From NCBI GenBank assembly GCA_016795425.1, contig JAEUHG010000134.1, positions 1 through 64,000 of the forward strand: DNA of 64,000 nucleotides, in the 5' to 3' direction. The number at the start of each line of letters is the position of its first letter. Position 1 is the stretch's first letter. Positions 53,676 through 61,963 of the stretch are shown here, in pieces. The notes under the pieces are model-generated. The model worked only from the letters and a program-made list of their open reading frames with translations, made no database searches and had not been told where the DNA came from. The position numbers and the translations under genes were made by a program. Source of the DNA: Verrucomicrobiales bacterium (GTDB lineage Bacteria > Verrucomicrobiota > Verrucomicrobiia > Limisphaerales > CAIMTB01).

Positions 53676-55075
53676 CCCAATACACCGCATCCCAAGCCCT
53701 TCGGTCCCTCAGATCCTTTGCTTCCGTTGGATCGCTGACCCTCCTCCTGGGGCTCCCTTTCCCCTCTCCCGCCGCCACCAATGCACCGCCGCCCGCCTGG
53801 CCCGATCGCCCTCTTTCGGTCGCCGACTGCCTGAATCTGGCCGAAGCCCAGAACGGCACCATTGCCGCCGCGAAGAAGGACCTCGAGGCGAGCGAAGGCG
53901 TCGTCATCCAAACCCGCGCCATTCTGCTGCCCAAACTCCAGGCGAGCGGCAACTTCACCGCCATCGACGAATCCTCCATCGAGGCGGCAACCACGCCGTT
54001 TGGCACCATCGACTTCGGACAAACCGAATCCTGGGAGACTGGCATCCGGTTGGTGCAGTCCATCTACGAAGGCGGCCGTATGCGCTCCGCCACCCGCACC
54101 GCCCGCCTGACCCGCGAGAGCGCCATGCAGCAGTACCAAACCACGCTCCTCGATGCCCTGCTCTCCGTCCGCCTGGCCTACTACGACGCCCTGCTCGCGC
54201 TGGAACAGATCACGGTTCAGGAAGCCTCGGTCAACCTCCTCGAACGCGAACTCCAGGATAATCAGCGCCGCTTCGACGCCGGCAGTGTCCCGCGATTCAA
54301 CGTCCTTCGCGCCGAAGTCGAACTCGCCAACGCGCGACCGCGTCTCATTCGCGCCCGCAACGCCTGGCGCAATGGCAAAACCTACCTCGCCAGCCTTCTT
54401 GGCTACCGTGTGCCCGACCAGATCACCGAGGATATTCCCCTCCAGCTCAGCGATCGACTCGAGGTCACTCCCTTTGAACTCAACCTCGGCACCGCCCTCG
54501 CCATGGCCCAGGAGAATCGCACCGAACTAAAGGCCCTGCGCGCCGCCGAAGCCCTTCGACGCGAAGGCGTGGTCGATGCCCGAGCCGGACAACTCCCCAG
54601 CCTCCAGGCATTTGCCGGCTACGGCGTCCGCCGGTCCCAGTTCGGCGAGAACCTCACCTCGGAACTCCATGGCTGGAACGCCGGTGTCCAGGCGTCCTGG
54701 AACATCTTCGACGGCCGCCTTACTCGCGGCCGCATAGTCGAAGCCACCGCCCGACAGGAACAGGCGACCCTCGACTACGACAACGCCGCCCGACAAATCT
54801 CCGTCGAGGTACGGACCGCTTACTCGAATTTCATCGAAGCCCGAGAGGTGCTCGAATCTCAGAAGAAGGTCGTCGAACAGGCCACCGAAGCGCTGCGCCT
54901 CGCCACGGCCCGCTCCGAAGCAGGCAGCGGCACGCAACTCGATGTGCTCGGCGCCCAAACCGCCCTCACCGAGGCTCGCACCACGCAGAACCTGGCCAGC
55001 CGCGACTACCTCGTCGCCCTCGCCCGCCTCCAGCGCGCCACCGGCCTTGGCGTTCAGGAAGCCAAGCCGAAGTAA
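53672..55075 (+). CDS. TolC-like outer-membrane efflux protein
   Basis: The 467-residue protein has a signal peptide (about 1-34, ending at PSPAATN) and two outer-membrane-factor repeats. The first starts LSVADCLNLAEAQNGTIAAAKKDLEASE; the second starts ELNLGTALAMAQENRTELKALRAAEALRREG. Each ends in long alpha-helices such as TAYSNFIEAREVLESQKKVVEQ. The length is typical of a TolC monomer. I start it at the ATG at 53672 inside the HlyD stop (ATGA). It is the last gene of the TetR-regulated operon, completing the tripartite export channel. The substrate, perhaps a lipid, glycolipid or antibiotic, is unknown. Confidence 0.94.
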   Translation: MTQYTASQALRSLRSFASVGSLTLLLGLPFPSPAATNAPPPAWPDRPLSVADCLNLAEAQNGTIAAAKKDLEASEGVVIQTRAILLPKLQASGNFTAIDESSIEAATTPFGTIDFGQTESWETGIRLVQSIYEGGRMRSATRTARLTRESAMQQYQTTLLDALLSVRLAYYDALLALEQITVQEASVNLLERELQDNQRRFDAGSVPRFNVLRAEVELANARPRLIRARNAWRNGKTYLASLLGYRVPDQITEDIPLQLSDRLEVTPFELNLGTALAMAQENRTELKALRAAEALRREGVVDARAGQLPSLQAFAGYGVRRSQFGENLTSELHGWNAGVQASWNIFDGRLTRGRIVEATARQEQATLDYDNAARQISVEVRTAYSNFIEAREVLESQKKVVEQATEALRLATARSEAGSGTQLDVLGAQTALTEARTTQNLASRDYLVALARLQRATGLGVQEAKPK

Positions 55076-55152
55076 GCCGTCTTCCGTCCCGCCCGGTTCC
55101 ACCCGGTTTCCGCGGCTAGCCAGAGCGCCGCCGGGCAGCTAATCATCGCGGC

Positions 55153-57528
55153 ATGTCCTGGCATCGTTTGCGTCTCTGGGCCACCACCGTAACCGGTGCT
55201 TGGGCGTCTTGGGTTCTTCTTGTCGGAGGGGCGCTCGCCGCGGAGTCAACAAATTCCCCCACCACGGATCCCGCTCCCGGGCATTCGTGGCATGGCGAGG
55301 CCTTCGATCAGGGCCCTCGTCAGAACGCTTATCTCATGGAGGGCATGCCGTCCCTGAGCTTCCCCGTCACCACCACCAACGACCTCGCCCAGCGCTTCTT
55401 TAATCAGGGCATTGGTCAACTCCACGGCTTCTGGTACTTCGAGGCCGAACGCACCTTCCGCCGCGTTCATCAACTCGACACGAACTGCGCCATGGCCTTT
55501 TGGGGCATGGCCATGGCCAATGTCCGCAATGAGTCCCGCGCCCGCGCCTTCCTTACCAACGCCGTCGCCCTAAAGACGAACTCCACCCCGCGCGAACAAT
55601 CGTTCATCGAGGCCCTCGCCGATTTCTACCAGGAGGAGAAGGACGGCAAGAAGCGGGATTCGAAGTCCCGGCGCCGTGACCTGATCCGCTCCTATGAGAA
55701 CATCGTGCGAACCTACCCCGATGACCTCGAGGCCAAGGCCTTCCTGATCTACCAGACCTGGGACAACAGCGGATTCGGCAACAACACCGACCTGCCCATC
55801 ACCAGCCACCTCGCCGTCGATGCCTTGGCCCGCCAGATCCTGGAAAAGGCCCCGCTCCATCCCGTTCATCACTATCGCATCCATCTCTGGGATCCGGAGC
55901 GACCCACCGATGCTCTCGATTCCGCCGCCCGATGCGGCCAGGGCTCAGCGGGCATCGCGCACATGTGGCACATGCCCGGCCACACCTACGCCAAACTCTG
56001 CCGCCACCACGACGCCGCCTGGCAACAGGAAGCCAGCGCCCGCGTCGATCACGCCCACATGATCCGTGACCGCGTCCTGCCCGACCAGATCCACAACTAC
56101 GCGCACAACAACGACTGGCTGGCGGAAAGCTGGTCCTATGTCGGCCGTGTTCGAGATGCCGTTGAACTCGCCAGGAACATGGTCGAATTGCCGCGCCTGT
56201 CGCGAACCAATGCCGCGCTCGCCACCAGCCCGCTCGCCTATCCTTACGATTTCTCCGGCAGCAGTTGGTCGCTCGGCCGCAGTCGCCTGCTGCTGCTCCT
56301 GCCACGCTTCGAACTTTGGGACGAGCTTCTCGCGCTCGCCGAGACTCCTTATCTCGAGTCGACCGATTCCCTTGATGAAAGCGCCCGTCTCGCCCGCGCC
56401 CTCGGCCTGGCCTGGTTCGCCCGCGGCGATACCCACCGCGCTCAACAACAACAGGATCTCCTTCAGGCGGCCCTGAAGCGACTCCGGACCGAACGACAGG
56501 CCGCAGTGGATCTCGCCGAACAAAATGCCCGCAAGGAACGAAAAGCCCAAGCAGACATCACCAGGGCCATGACCGAGGCGCTGGAGAGGTTCAATGGACG
56601 TGTCGATCGCCTGGAAGCCTTCGCCGCCGAACTCCGCGCCCATGCCGCACTCGCCGGCGGCGACACCAACGCCCTGACGACCGAACTTGAACTCGCCAAG
56701 GAGATTCCCAAGGAACAACTCGCCAACCTCCAATGGCGCGCCGGTCAGATCGAAAAAGCCCTCGAGACCGCCCGCGCCGCCGCCGACAAAGCCACCAACC
56801 AGATTCAACCCCTCGCCCATCTCGCCGACCTCCAATGGCGCAGCGGCAAAACCAACGACGCACAGGCCTCCTTCCAGCGCCTCCGCCAATTCCAGGCCCG
56901 GCCCGATCTCGACCTCCCCGTCATCCAACGCCTCCTGCCCATCGCACAGTCCCTTGGACTCCCCGAAGATTGGCGGATCCACCACCCCGAACGTGACGAC
57001 ATCGGACACCGGCCATCCCTCGAATCCCTGGGCCCGCTGCATTGGCATCCGGCATCCGCTCCCGGTTGGAACCTCGTTGATGCCCAAGGCAAAGAGTCTC
57101 CTATGTCCGCGCTCCGCGGCCGACCCTTTGTCGCCCTGTTCTACCTCGGCCGCGGATGCCCGCATTGCCTCGAACAACTCAACCGGTTTGCCCCAGCTTA
57201 CGAAGCGTTCCAGAAGGAAGGCATCGCCGTAGTGGCCGTCAGCACCGACGCCGTTGAAGGTCTGCGGCGAACCCTCCAGCGCGGGAGTCAGAATGCTTTC
57301 CCCTTCCCATTGCTGGCCAATCCGGATCTCTCCGTCTTCAAGACCTGGCGGGCCTACGACGATTTCGAAGCCGTCCCGCTTCATGGCACCTATCTGGTGG
57401 ACGCCAAAGGCCTCATCCGCTGGCAGGACATCGCCGCCGAGCCATTCATGGATGTCGATTTTCTGCTGTCCGAAGCGAAACGGCTCCTGCGATTTGCCGA
57501 CCGTGTCCAGGTGGCTGGCAACCAATAA
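55153..57528 (+). CDS. Secreted TPR protein fused to a C-terminal thioredoxin-like domain
   Basis: The 791-residue protein has a signal peptide (about 1-30, GGALAAEST), a long TPR/helical region (about 60-600; RFFNQGIGQLHGFWYFEAERTFRR opens it) and a C-terminal AhpC/TSA-like redoxin domain (about 640-775). That domain has GRGCPHCLEQL: Cys669 and Cys672 form a CPHC active site, and the domain continues VVAVSTDAVEGLRRTL, FPLLANPDLSVFKTW and VPLHGTYLVDAKGLIRW. Residues about 425-500 are a charged helix-rich stretch (RTERQAAVDLAEQNARKERKAQ). Secreted thiol-redox enzymes of this type act on disulfides or peroxides in the periplasm. The gene is 77 bases after the TolC gene and may belong to that operon's tail, though no function links them. 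Confidence 0.82.
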   Translation: MSWHRLRLWATTVTGAWASWVLLVGGALAAESTNSPTTDPAPGHSWHGEAFDQGPRQNAYLMEGMPSLSFPVTTTNDLAQRFFNQGIGQLHGFWYFEAERTFRRVHQLDTNCAMAFWGMAMANVRNESRARAFLTNAVALKTNSTPREQSFIEALADFYQEEKDGKKRDSKSRRRDLIRSYENIVRTYPDDLEAKAFLIYQTWDNSGFGNNTDLPITSHLAVDALARQILEKAPLHPVHHYRIHLWDPERPTDALDSAARCGQGSAGIAHMWHMPGHTYAKLCRHHDAAWQQEASARVDHAHMIRDRVLPDQIHNYAHNNDWLAESWSYVGRVRDAVELARNMVELPRLSRTNAALATSPLAYPYDFSGSSWSLGRSRLLLLLPRFELWDELLALAETPYLESTDSLDESARLARALGLAWFARGDTHRAQQQQDLLQAALKRLRTERQAAVDLAEQNARKERKAQADITRAMTEALERFNGRVDRLEAFAAELRAHAALAGGDTNALTTELELAKEIPKEQLANLQWRAGQIEKALETARAAADKATNQIQPLAHLADLQWRSGKTNDAQASFQRLRQFQARPDLDLPVIQRLLPIAQSLGLPEDWRIHHPERDDIGHRPSLESLGPLHWHPASAPGWNLVDAQGKESPMSALRGRPFVALFYLGRGCPHCLEQLNRFAPAYEAFQKEGIAVVAVSTDAVEGLRRTLQRGSQNAFPFPLLANPDLSVFKTWRAYDDFEAVPLHGTYLVDAKGLIRWQDIAAEPFMDVDFLLSEAKRLLRFADRVQVAGNQ

Positions 57529-57581
57529 TCCAAGCCCCGGTTTCCACGGACCTCGATGACCCTCCGAACCCCGCGCACCTC

Positions 57582-57604
57582 GTTGCGGCGCGATGAGGGC
57601 CACC
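57582..57604. repeat. Degenerate copy of the CGCGCTGCGA-type repeat
   Basis: TTGCGGCGCGATGAGGGCCACCT-like sequence matches the left arm of the repeat at 10700-10720 (TCGCAGCGCGACAAGGGCCACCT-like) at most positions. It precedes a CCCGC/GCGGG hairpin (57616-57627). Confidence 0.45.
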
Positions 57605-57641
57605 TCGAAAAACTCCCGCTGGCGGGTTAGGATGATCCGCC

Positions 57642-57647
57642 TATAAT
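57642..57647 (+). promoter_or_regulatory. Candidate -10 box for the aldehyde dehydrogenase gene
   Basis: TATAAT at 57642-57647 is a perfect -10 hexamer 22 bases before the ATG at 57669. The position where a -35 box would lie (about 57619-57624, CTGGCG) has no consensus match, so it may need an activator or be incidental. The transcript leader would be about 15 bases. Confidence 0.35.
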
Positions 57648-57668
57648 CCGCACACGTATTAATTCGGA

Positions 57669-59105
57669 ATGAACGCTCTGCCCCACATCCCCGCCCTTCG
57701 ACTCGGTCGTGACTATGCCTCCCTCGAGCAGTCGGAGGTGAAGGATCACCGCTCCGGCGCCGTCCTTGCCAAAGTTTCGCAAGTGAACGGCGGAATCCTG
57801 AAGCGTGACCTGGCCAAGATCAGCGGATCGCGGGCGGCACTCAGGAAGTTCACGACCGCCCAGCTGATTGAACTTTCGGCCAAGGCCGGAGACCTGTTCC
57901 TCAACGGCTCCCTTCCCCTTGGCGATCAAGGGCACCTTCAATCCCCGACCGATTACATTCAGACCCTTAGTCTCACCAGCGGACTTCCCCATGTCATGGT
58001 CCGGCGCAACATGGCCAAGATCCATTATGCGCTGACCCACATGTCCGAGATTCTCAACGGACTTTCGCGCGGCCTGGATCTCTCGGTCCTCGACCGCGGC
58101 TTCGGCGAACAGTTCGGAACCAAACTCAGCTTCATGCCGGCCTGCGCGGCCTTGGGACTGGTCATGCCCAGCAATTCGCCAGCCGTGAACTCGCTGTGGC
58201 TGCCGGCGATTGCCCTCAAGACCCCCGTGGTCATCAAGCCCGGCAAAGACGAACCCTGGACGCCCTACCGCCTCATTCAGGCTTTCATCGCTGCGGGAGT
58301 GCCCGCGGAAGCCTTCGGATTCTACCCCACCGATCATGAGGGCGCCGCGACGATCCTCAACACGTGCGGTCGTGCCCTCATCTTCGGCGATAAGTCAACG
58401 ACCCAACAATACGCCAGCAACCCGGCGATTCAGATCCACGGTCCGGGCTGGAGCAAATTCCTCGTCGGCGAAGATCAGATCGAGAATTGGCGCGATTACA
58501 TCGATGTCATGGCGGCGTCGATCAGTGACAACGGCGGACGCTCCTGCATCAATGCCAGCGCCATCGTCGTGCCAAAGTACGCCGCCGAAATCGCCGACGC
58601 CCTGGCCCAAAAACTCGGCCCAATCCAACCCTCGCGTCCCGAGGACGAAAACGCCCGGCTCTCCGGCTTCGCCAATCCGAAGATGGCCGACTTCATCGAC
58701 GCCCAGATCGATGAAGGCTTGAAAACACCGGGAGCCGAAGACGCAACGGCACGTTATCGCCAGGGCCCGCGCAAGGTGGAGTTCGAGGGTGGCACTTATC
58801 TGCGACCCGTCATCATCCGCTGCGACTCCTTCGCCCATCCACTGGCCAACCGCGAATTTCTTTGCCCCTACGCCAGCGTCGTCACGTCACCGCAGAGCGA
58901 GATGCTCAAGAACATCGGCTATACCCTCGCCTGCAGCGCCATCACCAAGGATCCAGCGTTCATTTCGGAACTCGAAGCGTTTCCCGAAATCGATCGGCTC
59001 AATATCGGTCCGGTGTCGACAATGAAGATTTCCTGGGACCAACCGCACGAGGGCAACATGTTCGAGTTCCTCTGGAAACGCCGGTCCATCGAGCGCGCCT
59101 GGTGA
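57669..59105 (+). CDS. Aldehyde dehydrogenase family protein
   Basis: The 478-residue protein has the NAD(P)-dependent aldehyde dehydrogenase fold. The catalytic Cys293 sits in DNGGRSCINAS, and NSPAVNSLWLPAIALKTPVVIKPGKDEPWTP is the NAD-binding motif. GNMFEFLWKRRSIERAW at the end is family-like. The segment where most members have the general-base Glu of ELGGK-type motifs reads IHGPGWSKFLVGED, so the usual base is not evident. Members of that kind often act as CoA-acylating or semialdehyde dehydrogenases. It is a single-gene unit with a perfect -10 box upstream. No alcohol dehydrogenase or CoA ligase gene is adjacent to suggest the substrate. Confidence 0.88.
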   Translation: MNALPHIPALRLGRDYASLEQSEVKDHRSGAVLAKVSQVNGGILKRDLAKISGSRAALRKFTTAQLIELSAKAGDLFLNGSLPLGDQGHLQSPTDYIQTLSLTSGLPHVMVRRNMAKIHYALTHMSEILNGLSRGLDLSVLDRGFGEQFGTKLSFMPACAALGLVMPSNSPAVNSLWLPAIALKTPVVIKPGKDEPWTPYRLIQAFIAAGVPAEAFGFYPTDHEGAATILNTCGRALIFGDKSTTQQYASNPAIQIHGPGWSKFLVGEDQIENWRDYIDVMAASISDNGGRSCINASAIVVPKYAAEIADALAQKLGPIQPSRPEDENARLSGFANPKMADFIDAQIDEGLKTPGAEDATARYRQGPRKVEFEGGTYLRPVIIRCDSFAHPLANREFLCPYASVVTSPQSEMLKNIGYTLACSAITKDPAFISELEAFPEIDRLNIGPVSTMKISWDQPHEGNMFEFLWKRRSIERAW

Positions 59106-59138
59106 GGTCGTCTTTCTGCTCGCTCTTGCCGCGTCAAG

Positions 59139-61928
59139 GTGGTAGCGCAACCTGCCATCGTGACTCACCTGTGCTCGACTGACGTCCCGAACCAGGGTCT
59201 CCCATTCTGGAGGCTGTTGGTGGGAGCATTGGTCTTGTGTGGGGGCGGCTTACTGACGCCGTCGCGTGCCGCGGGTGCCGAGTTGGCGACACGGTCGGCC
59301 GACGCGCCGACATTCGAGCAGCACATTCGCCCCATTCTCAAAGCCCACTGCTTCGACTGCCATGGCGAAGGCGATTCCTTGCGCGGCGGTCTCGATCTGC
59401 GCCTTGTTCGCTTCATGCTCCGCGGAGGCGAATCCGGCGCCGCGCTCATCCCAGGGGATCCTGATTCCAGCCCCATCTATTCGCTGACGCACTCGGGCAA
59501 AATGCCGAAGCGCGATCGCAAACCCACCAGCGGGGAGATCGCGACGCTCCGACAATGGATCGCCTCCGGGGCCAGAACCGCCCGTCCCGAGCCTGAGTCC
59601 CTGCCGCCCGGCATGCACATCACCGCCGAGGAAGCCGCACACTGGGCCTTCCAACCCGTGCGCCGTCCCGCGGTGCCCAGCACCCAGGCGGGTGAAGCCG
59701 CCCGCAATCCCATCGACGCCTTCCTTCTCGCGTCCCTTCAGACCAAAGGCCTGTCGCTCTCTCCCGAGGCACCGCGCCGCACCCTCATCCGCCGGCTCTA
59801 CTTCGATCTCTGGGGTGTTCCACCCAGCCCCGCTGAGGTCGAGGCGTTCGTCGCGGATCCTCGACCTGACGCCTACGACGACCTCGTCGAACGCCTCCTG
59901 GCATCTCCACGCTATGGTGAACGATGGGCCCGCCATTGGCTCGACATCGCTGGCTATGCCGACTCGGAGGGTTACACCGCCGACGACTCACCCCGCCCCT
60001 ATGCGTATAAATACCGCGACTACGTCATCCGGGCGTTGAACAACGACCTGCCCATCGATCGATTCCTCACCGAGCAACTCGCGGGCGATGAGCTCGCGCT
60101 CATGCGGCATCGCTCCATCGACGCCGCCGTTCAGGATCCGGAATCCCGCGAATGGTTGATTGCCACCGGCTTCTTGCGCATGGCCGCGGACGGCACGGCG
60201 ACCGGCGGCATCGACCAGGAGGTGGCCCGCAACCAAACCATCGCCGACACCCTCAAAATCGTGTCCACGTCGCTGCTCGGGTTGTCCGTCGGCTGTGCGC
60301 AGTGCCACGACCATCGCTACGATCCCATCCCGCAAACGGACTACTATCGGCTCCGGGCGGTTTTCGAGCCGGCCTACGATTGGAAACGATGGCGCACCCC
60401 GCCCGAACGCCGAATCTCGCTCTACACCCAGACCGACCGTGAGACCGCGGCAGCCATTGAAGCCGAAGCCATGGCGCTCGCCAAAGAGAGGGAAGCCAAG
60501 CAGACCGCCTACATCGATGAGGCCCTCCAGAAGCACCTCGAAAAGATGGAACCCGCATTGCGGGACGCACTTTGGACGGCGTTCCACACACCGGAGAAAG
60601 ACCGGACCGACGAGCAACGAAAACTCCTCAAAGCCAACCCCAGCGCCAACATCCATCCCGGTGTCCTCTACCAGTACAACCCCAAAGCTGCCGAGGATCT
60701 CAAGGCAATGGATACCCGCATCGCACAGGTGCGCGGACGCAAACCCACCGAGGATTTCATCAGCGCGTTGTGGGAACCCGGCGGCGAACTCCCCGTCACC
60801 TATCGCTTTCATCGCGGCGATCCCAAACAACCCAAGGAGGCCATCGCGCCCGGCACCCTTACTGTCCTGGGCCGGGATGGCGATGCCCCCAATCTCCCGG
60901 CGTCGGCTTGCCCGCCCAATGCAACCAGCTCCGGGCGGCGGCTCGCCTTCGCCCAATGGCTCACCAGCGATCGGCAACCGCTCCTGCCACGTGTCTTCGT
61001 CAATCGCATCTGGATGCACCACTTCGGGCGTGGACTCGTCGGCACGCCATCCGATTTCGGCATGCAAGGCGAGAAACCGACGCACCCCGAGCTTCTCGAT
61101 TGGCTGTCTGCGACCTTCACCACGCCAACCCATACCGAGTCGTCCACGCCCGGTCTCGGTTGGAGTCTCAAGAAACTCCACCGCCTTATCCTGACCTCCA
61201 ACGCCTACCGCCAATCCTCGGTCAGACGTCCCCAACTGGATGAACTCGATCCGGAGAATCGCTGGTACGCCCGCCGCAGCCTGGTCCGTCTGGACGCCGA
61301 ATCCCTCCGCGATGCCTACCTGACCGTCGGTGGCACCTTGAGCCCCCGGTTGTTTGGCACTCCCGTGCCGGTACGCGAAGACGTCGTGGGACAAATCGTC
61401 GTCGGCATCGACAAGAAGGAAGGCGACAACAAGATGCCGGTGGAGGTCCCCATCGGAGAGGAAGAGTTCCGACGGAGCGTCTATGTTGAAGCCCGGCGCA
61501 GCAAGCCATTGGCTTTCCTGAACACCTTTGACGCCCCGGTCATGGAAGTGAACTGCGAGGGACGCCAATCCTCGACCGTCGCCACCCAGTCACTGATGTT
61601 GATGAACAGCGATTTTGCTCTGCTGCAAGCCCGACGATTCGCCGATCGTTTACGAACGGAAGTTGGCACCGATCCCGAACTTCGCGTCCGGCGGGCGTGG
61701 CAACTCGCCTACAGCCGATTTCCCAGCCGGACCGAATCCGATGCCGCCCTGGCGTTCCTCGGGCGGCAATCGCGGGCAATGGCCGAAGCGCCCGCCGCCT
61801 CGGAGCCCGTCACCAACCGTCGCGGTCAGCCACAATCCACCCCGACCATGCCGCCCCCCGAAGATCGGGCTTGGGTCGGACTCTGCCAGGCCTTGCTGAG
61901 TTCGAATGAGTTCCTCTATATCGATTGA
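59139..61928 (+). CDS. PSCyt/DUF1549/DUF1553 planctomycete-type cytochrome protein
   Basis: The 929-residue protein starts at GTG 59139, or perhaps at GTG 59160, before a signal peptide (WRLLVGALVLCGGGLLTPSRAAGA). A planctomycete-type cytochrome c domain follows (about 60-150) with CFDCH at 71-75 and HSGKMPKRDRKP. A DUF1549 domain (about 190-400; NPIDAFLLASLQTKGLSLSPEAPRRTLIRRLYFDLWGVPPSP) and a DUF1553 domain (about 570-900; PRVFVNRIWMHHFGRGLVGTPSDFG) complete it. This order is typical of Planctomycetota and Verrucomicrobiota and nearly always accompanied by a DUF1501 gene, as here. The function is unproved; a c-type heme redox step on a polymer or its products is the general idea. The downstream GTG lies 36 bases after its stop. 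Confidence 0.93.
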   Translation: MVAQPAIVTHLCSTDVPNQGLPFWRLLVGALVLCGGGLLTPSRAAGAELATRSADAPTFEQHIRPILKAHCFDCHGEGDSLRGGLDLRLVRFMLRGGESGAALIPGDPDSSPIYSLTHSGKMPKRDRKPTSGEIATLRQWIASGARTARPEPESLPPGMHITAEEAAHWAFQPVRRPAVPSTQAGEAARNPIDAFLLASLQTKGLSLSPEAPRRTLIRRLYFDLWGVPPSPAEVEAFVADPRPDAYDDLVERLLASPRYGERWARHWLDIAGYADSEGYTADDSPRPYAYKYRDYVIRALNNDLPIDRFLTEQLAGDELALMRHRSIDAAVQDPESREWLIATGFLRMAADGTATGGIDQEVARNQTIADTLKIVSTSLLGLSVGCAQCHDHRYDPIPQTDYYRLRAVFEPAYDWKRWRTPPERRISLYTQTDRETAAAIEAEAMALAKEREAKQTAYIDEALQKHLEKMEPALRDALWTAFHTPEKDRTDEQRKLLKANPSANIHPGVLYQYNPKAAEDLKAMDTRIAQVRGRKPTEDFISALWEPGGELPVTYRFHRGDPKQPKEAIAPGTLTVLGRDGDAPNLPASACPPNATSSGRRLAFAQWLTSDRQPLLPRVFVNRIWMHHFGRGLVGTPSDFGMQGEKPTHPELLDWLSATFTTPTHTESSTPGLGWSLKKLHRLILTSNAYRQSSVRRPQLDELDPENRWYARRSLVRLDAESLRDAYLTVGGTLSPRLFGTPVPVREDVVGQIVVGIDKKEGDNKMPVEVPIGEEEFRRSVYVEARRSKPLAFLNTFDAPVMEVNCEGRQSSTVATQSLMLMNSDFALLQARRFADRLRTEVGTDPELRVRRAWQLAYSRFPSRTESDAALAFLGRQSRAMAEAPAASEPVTNRRGQPQSTPTMPPPEDRAWVGLCQALLSSNEFLYID

Positions 61929-61963
61929 ACCGAAGCCACCTTCTCATCCCTTCATTCACGGTT

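Noticed and set aside
55945..57603. Minus-strand open frame opposite the TPR-thioredoxin gene
   Set aside because: Shadow; the plus-strand protein has a signal peptide and CPHC motif.
59988..61568. Minus-strand open frame opposite the PSCyt protein
   Set aside because: Shadow of DUF1549/DUF1553 coding sequence.
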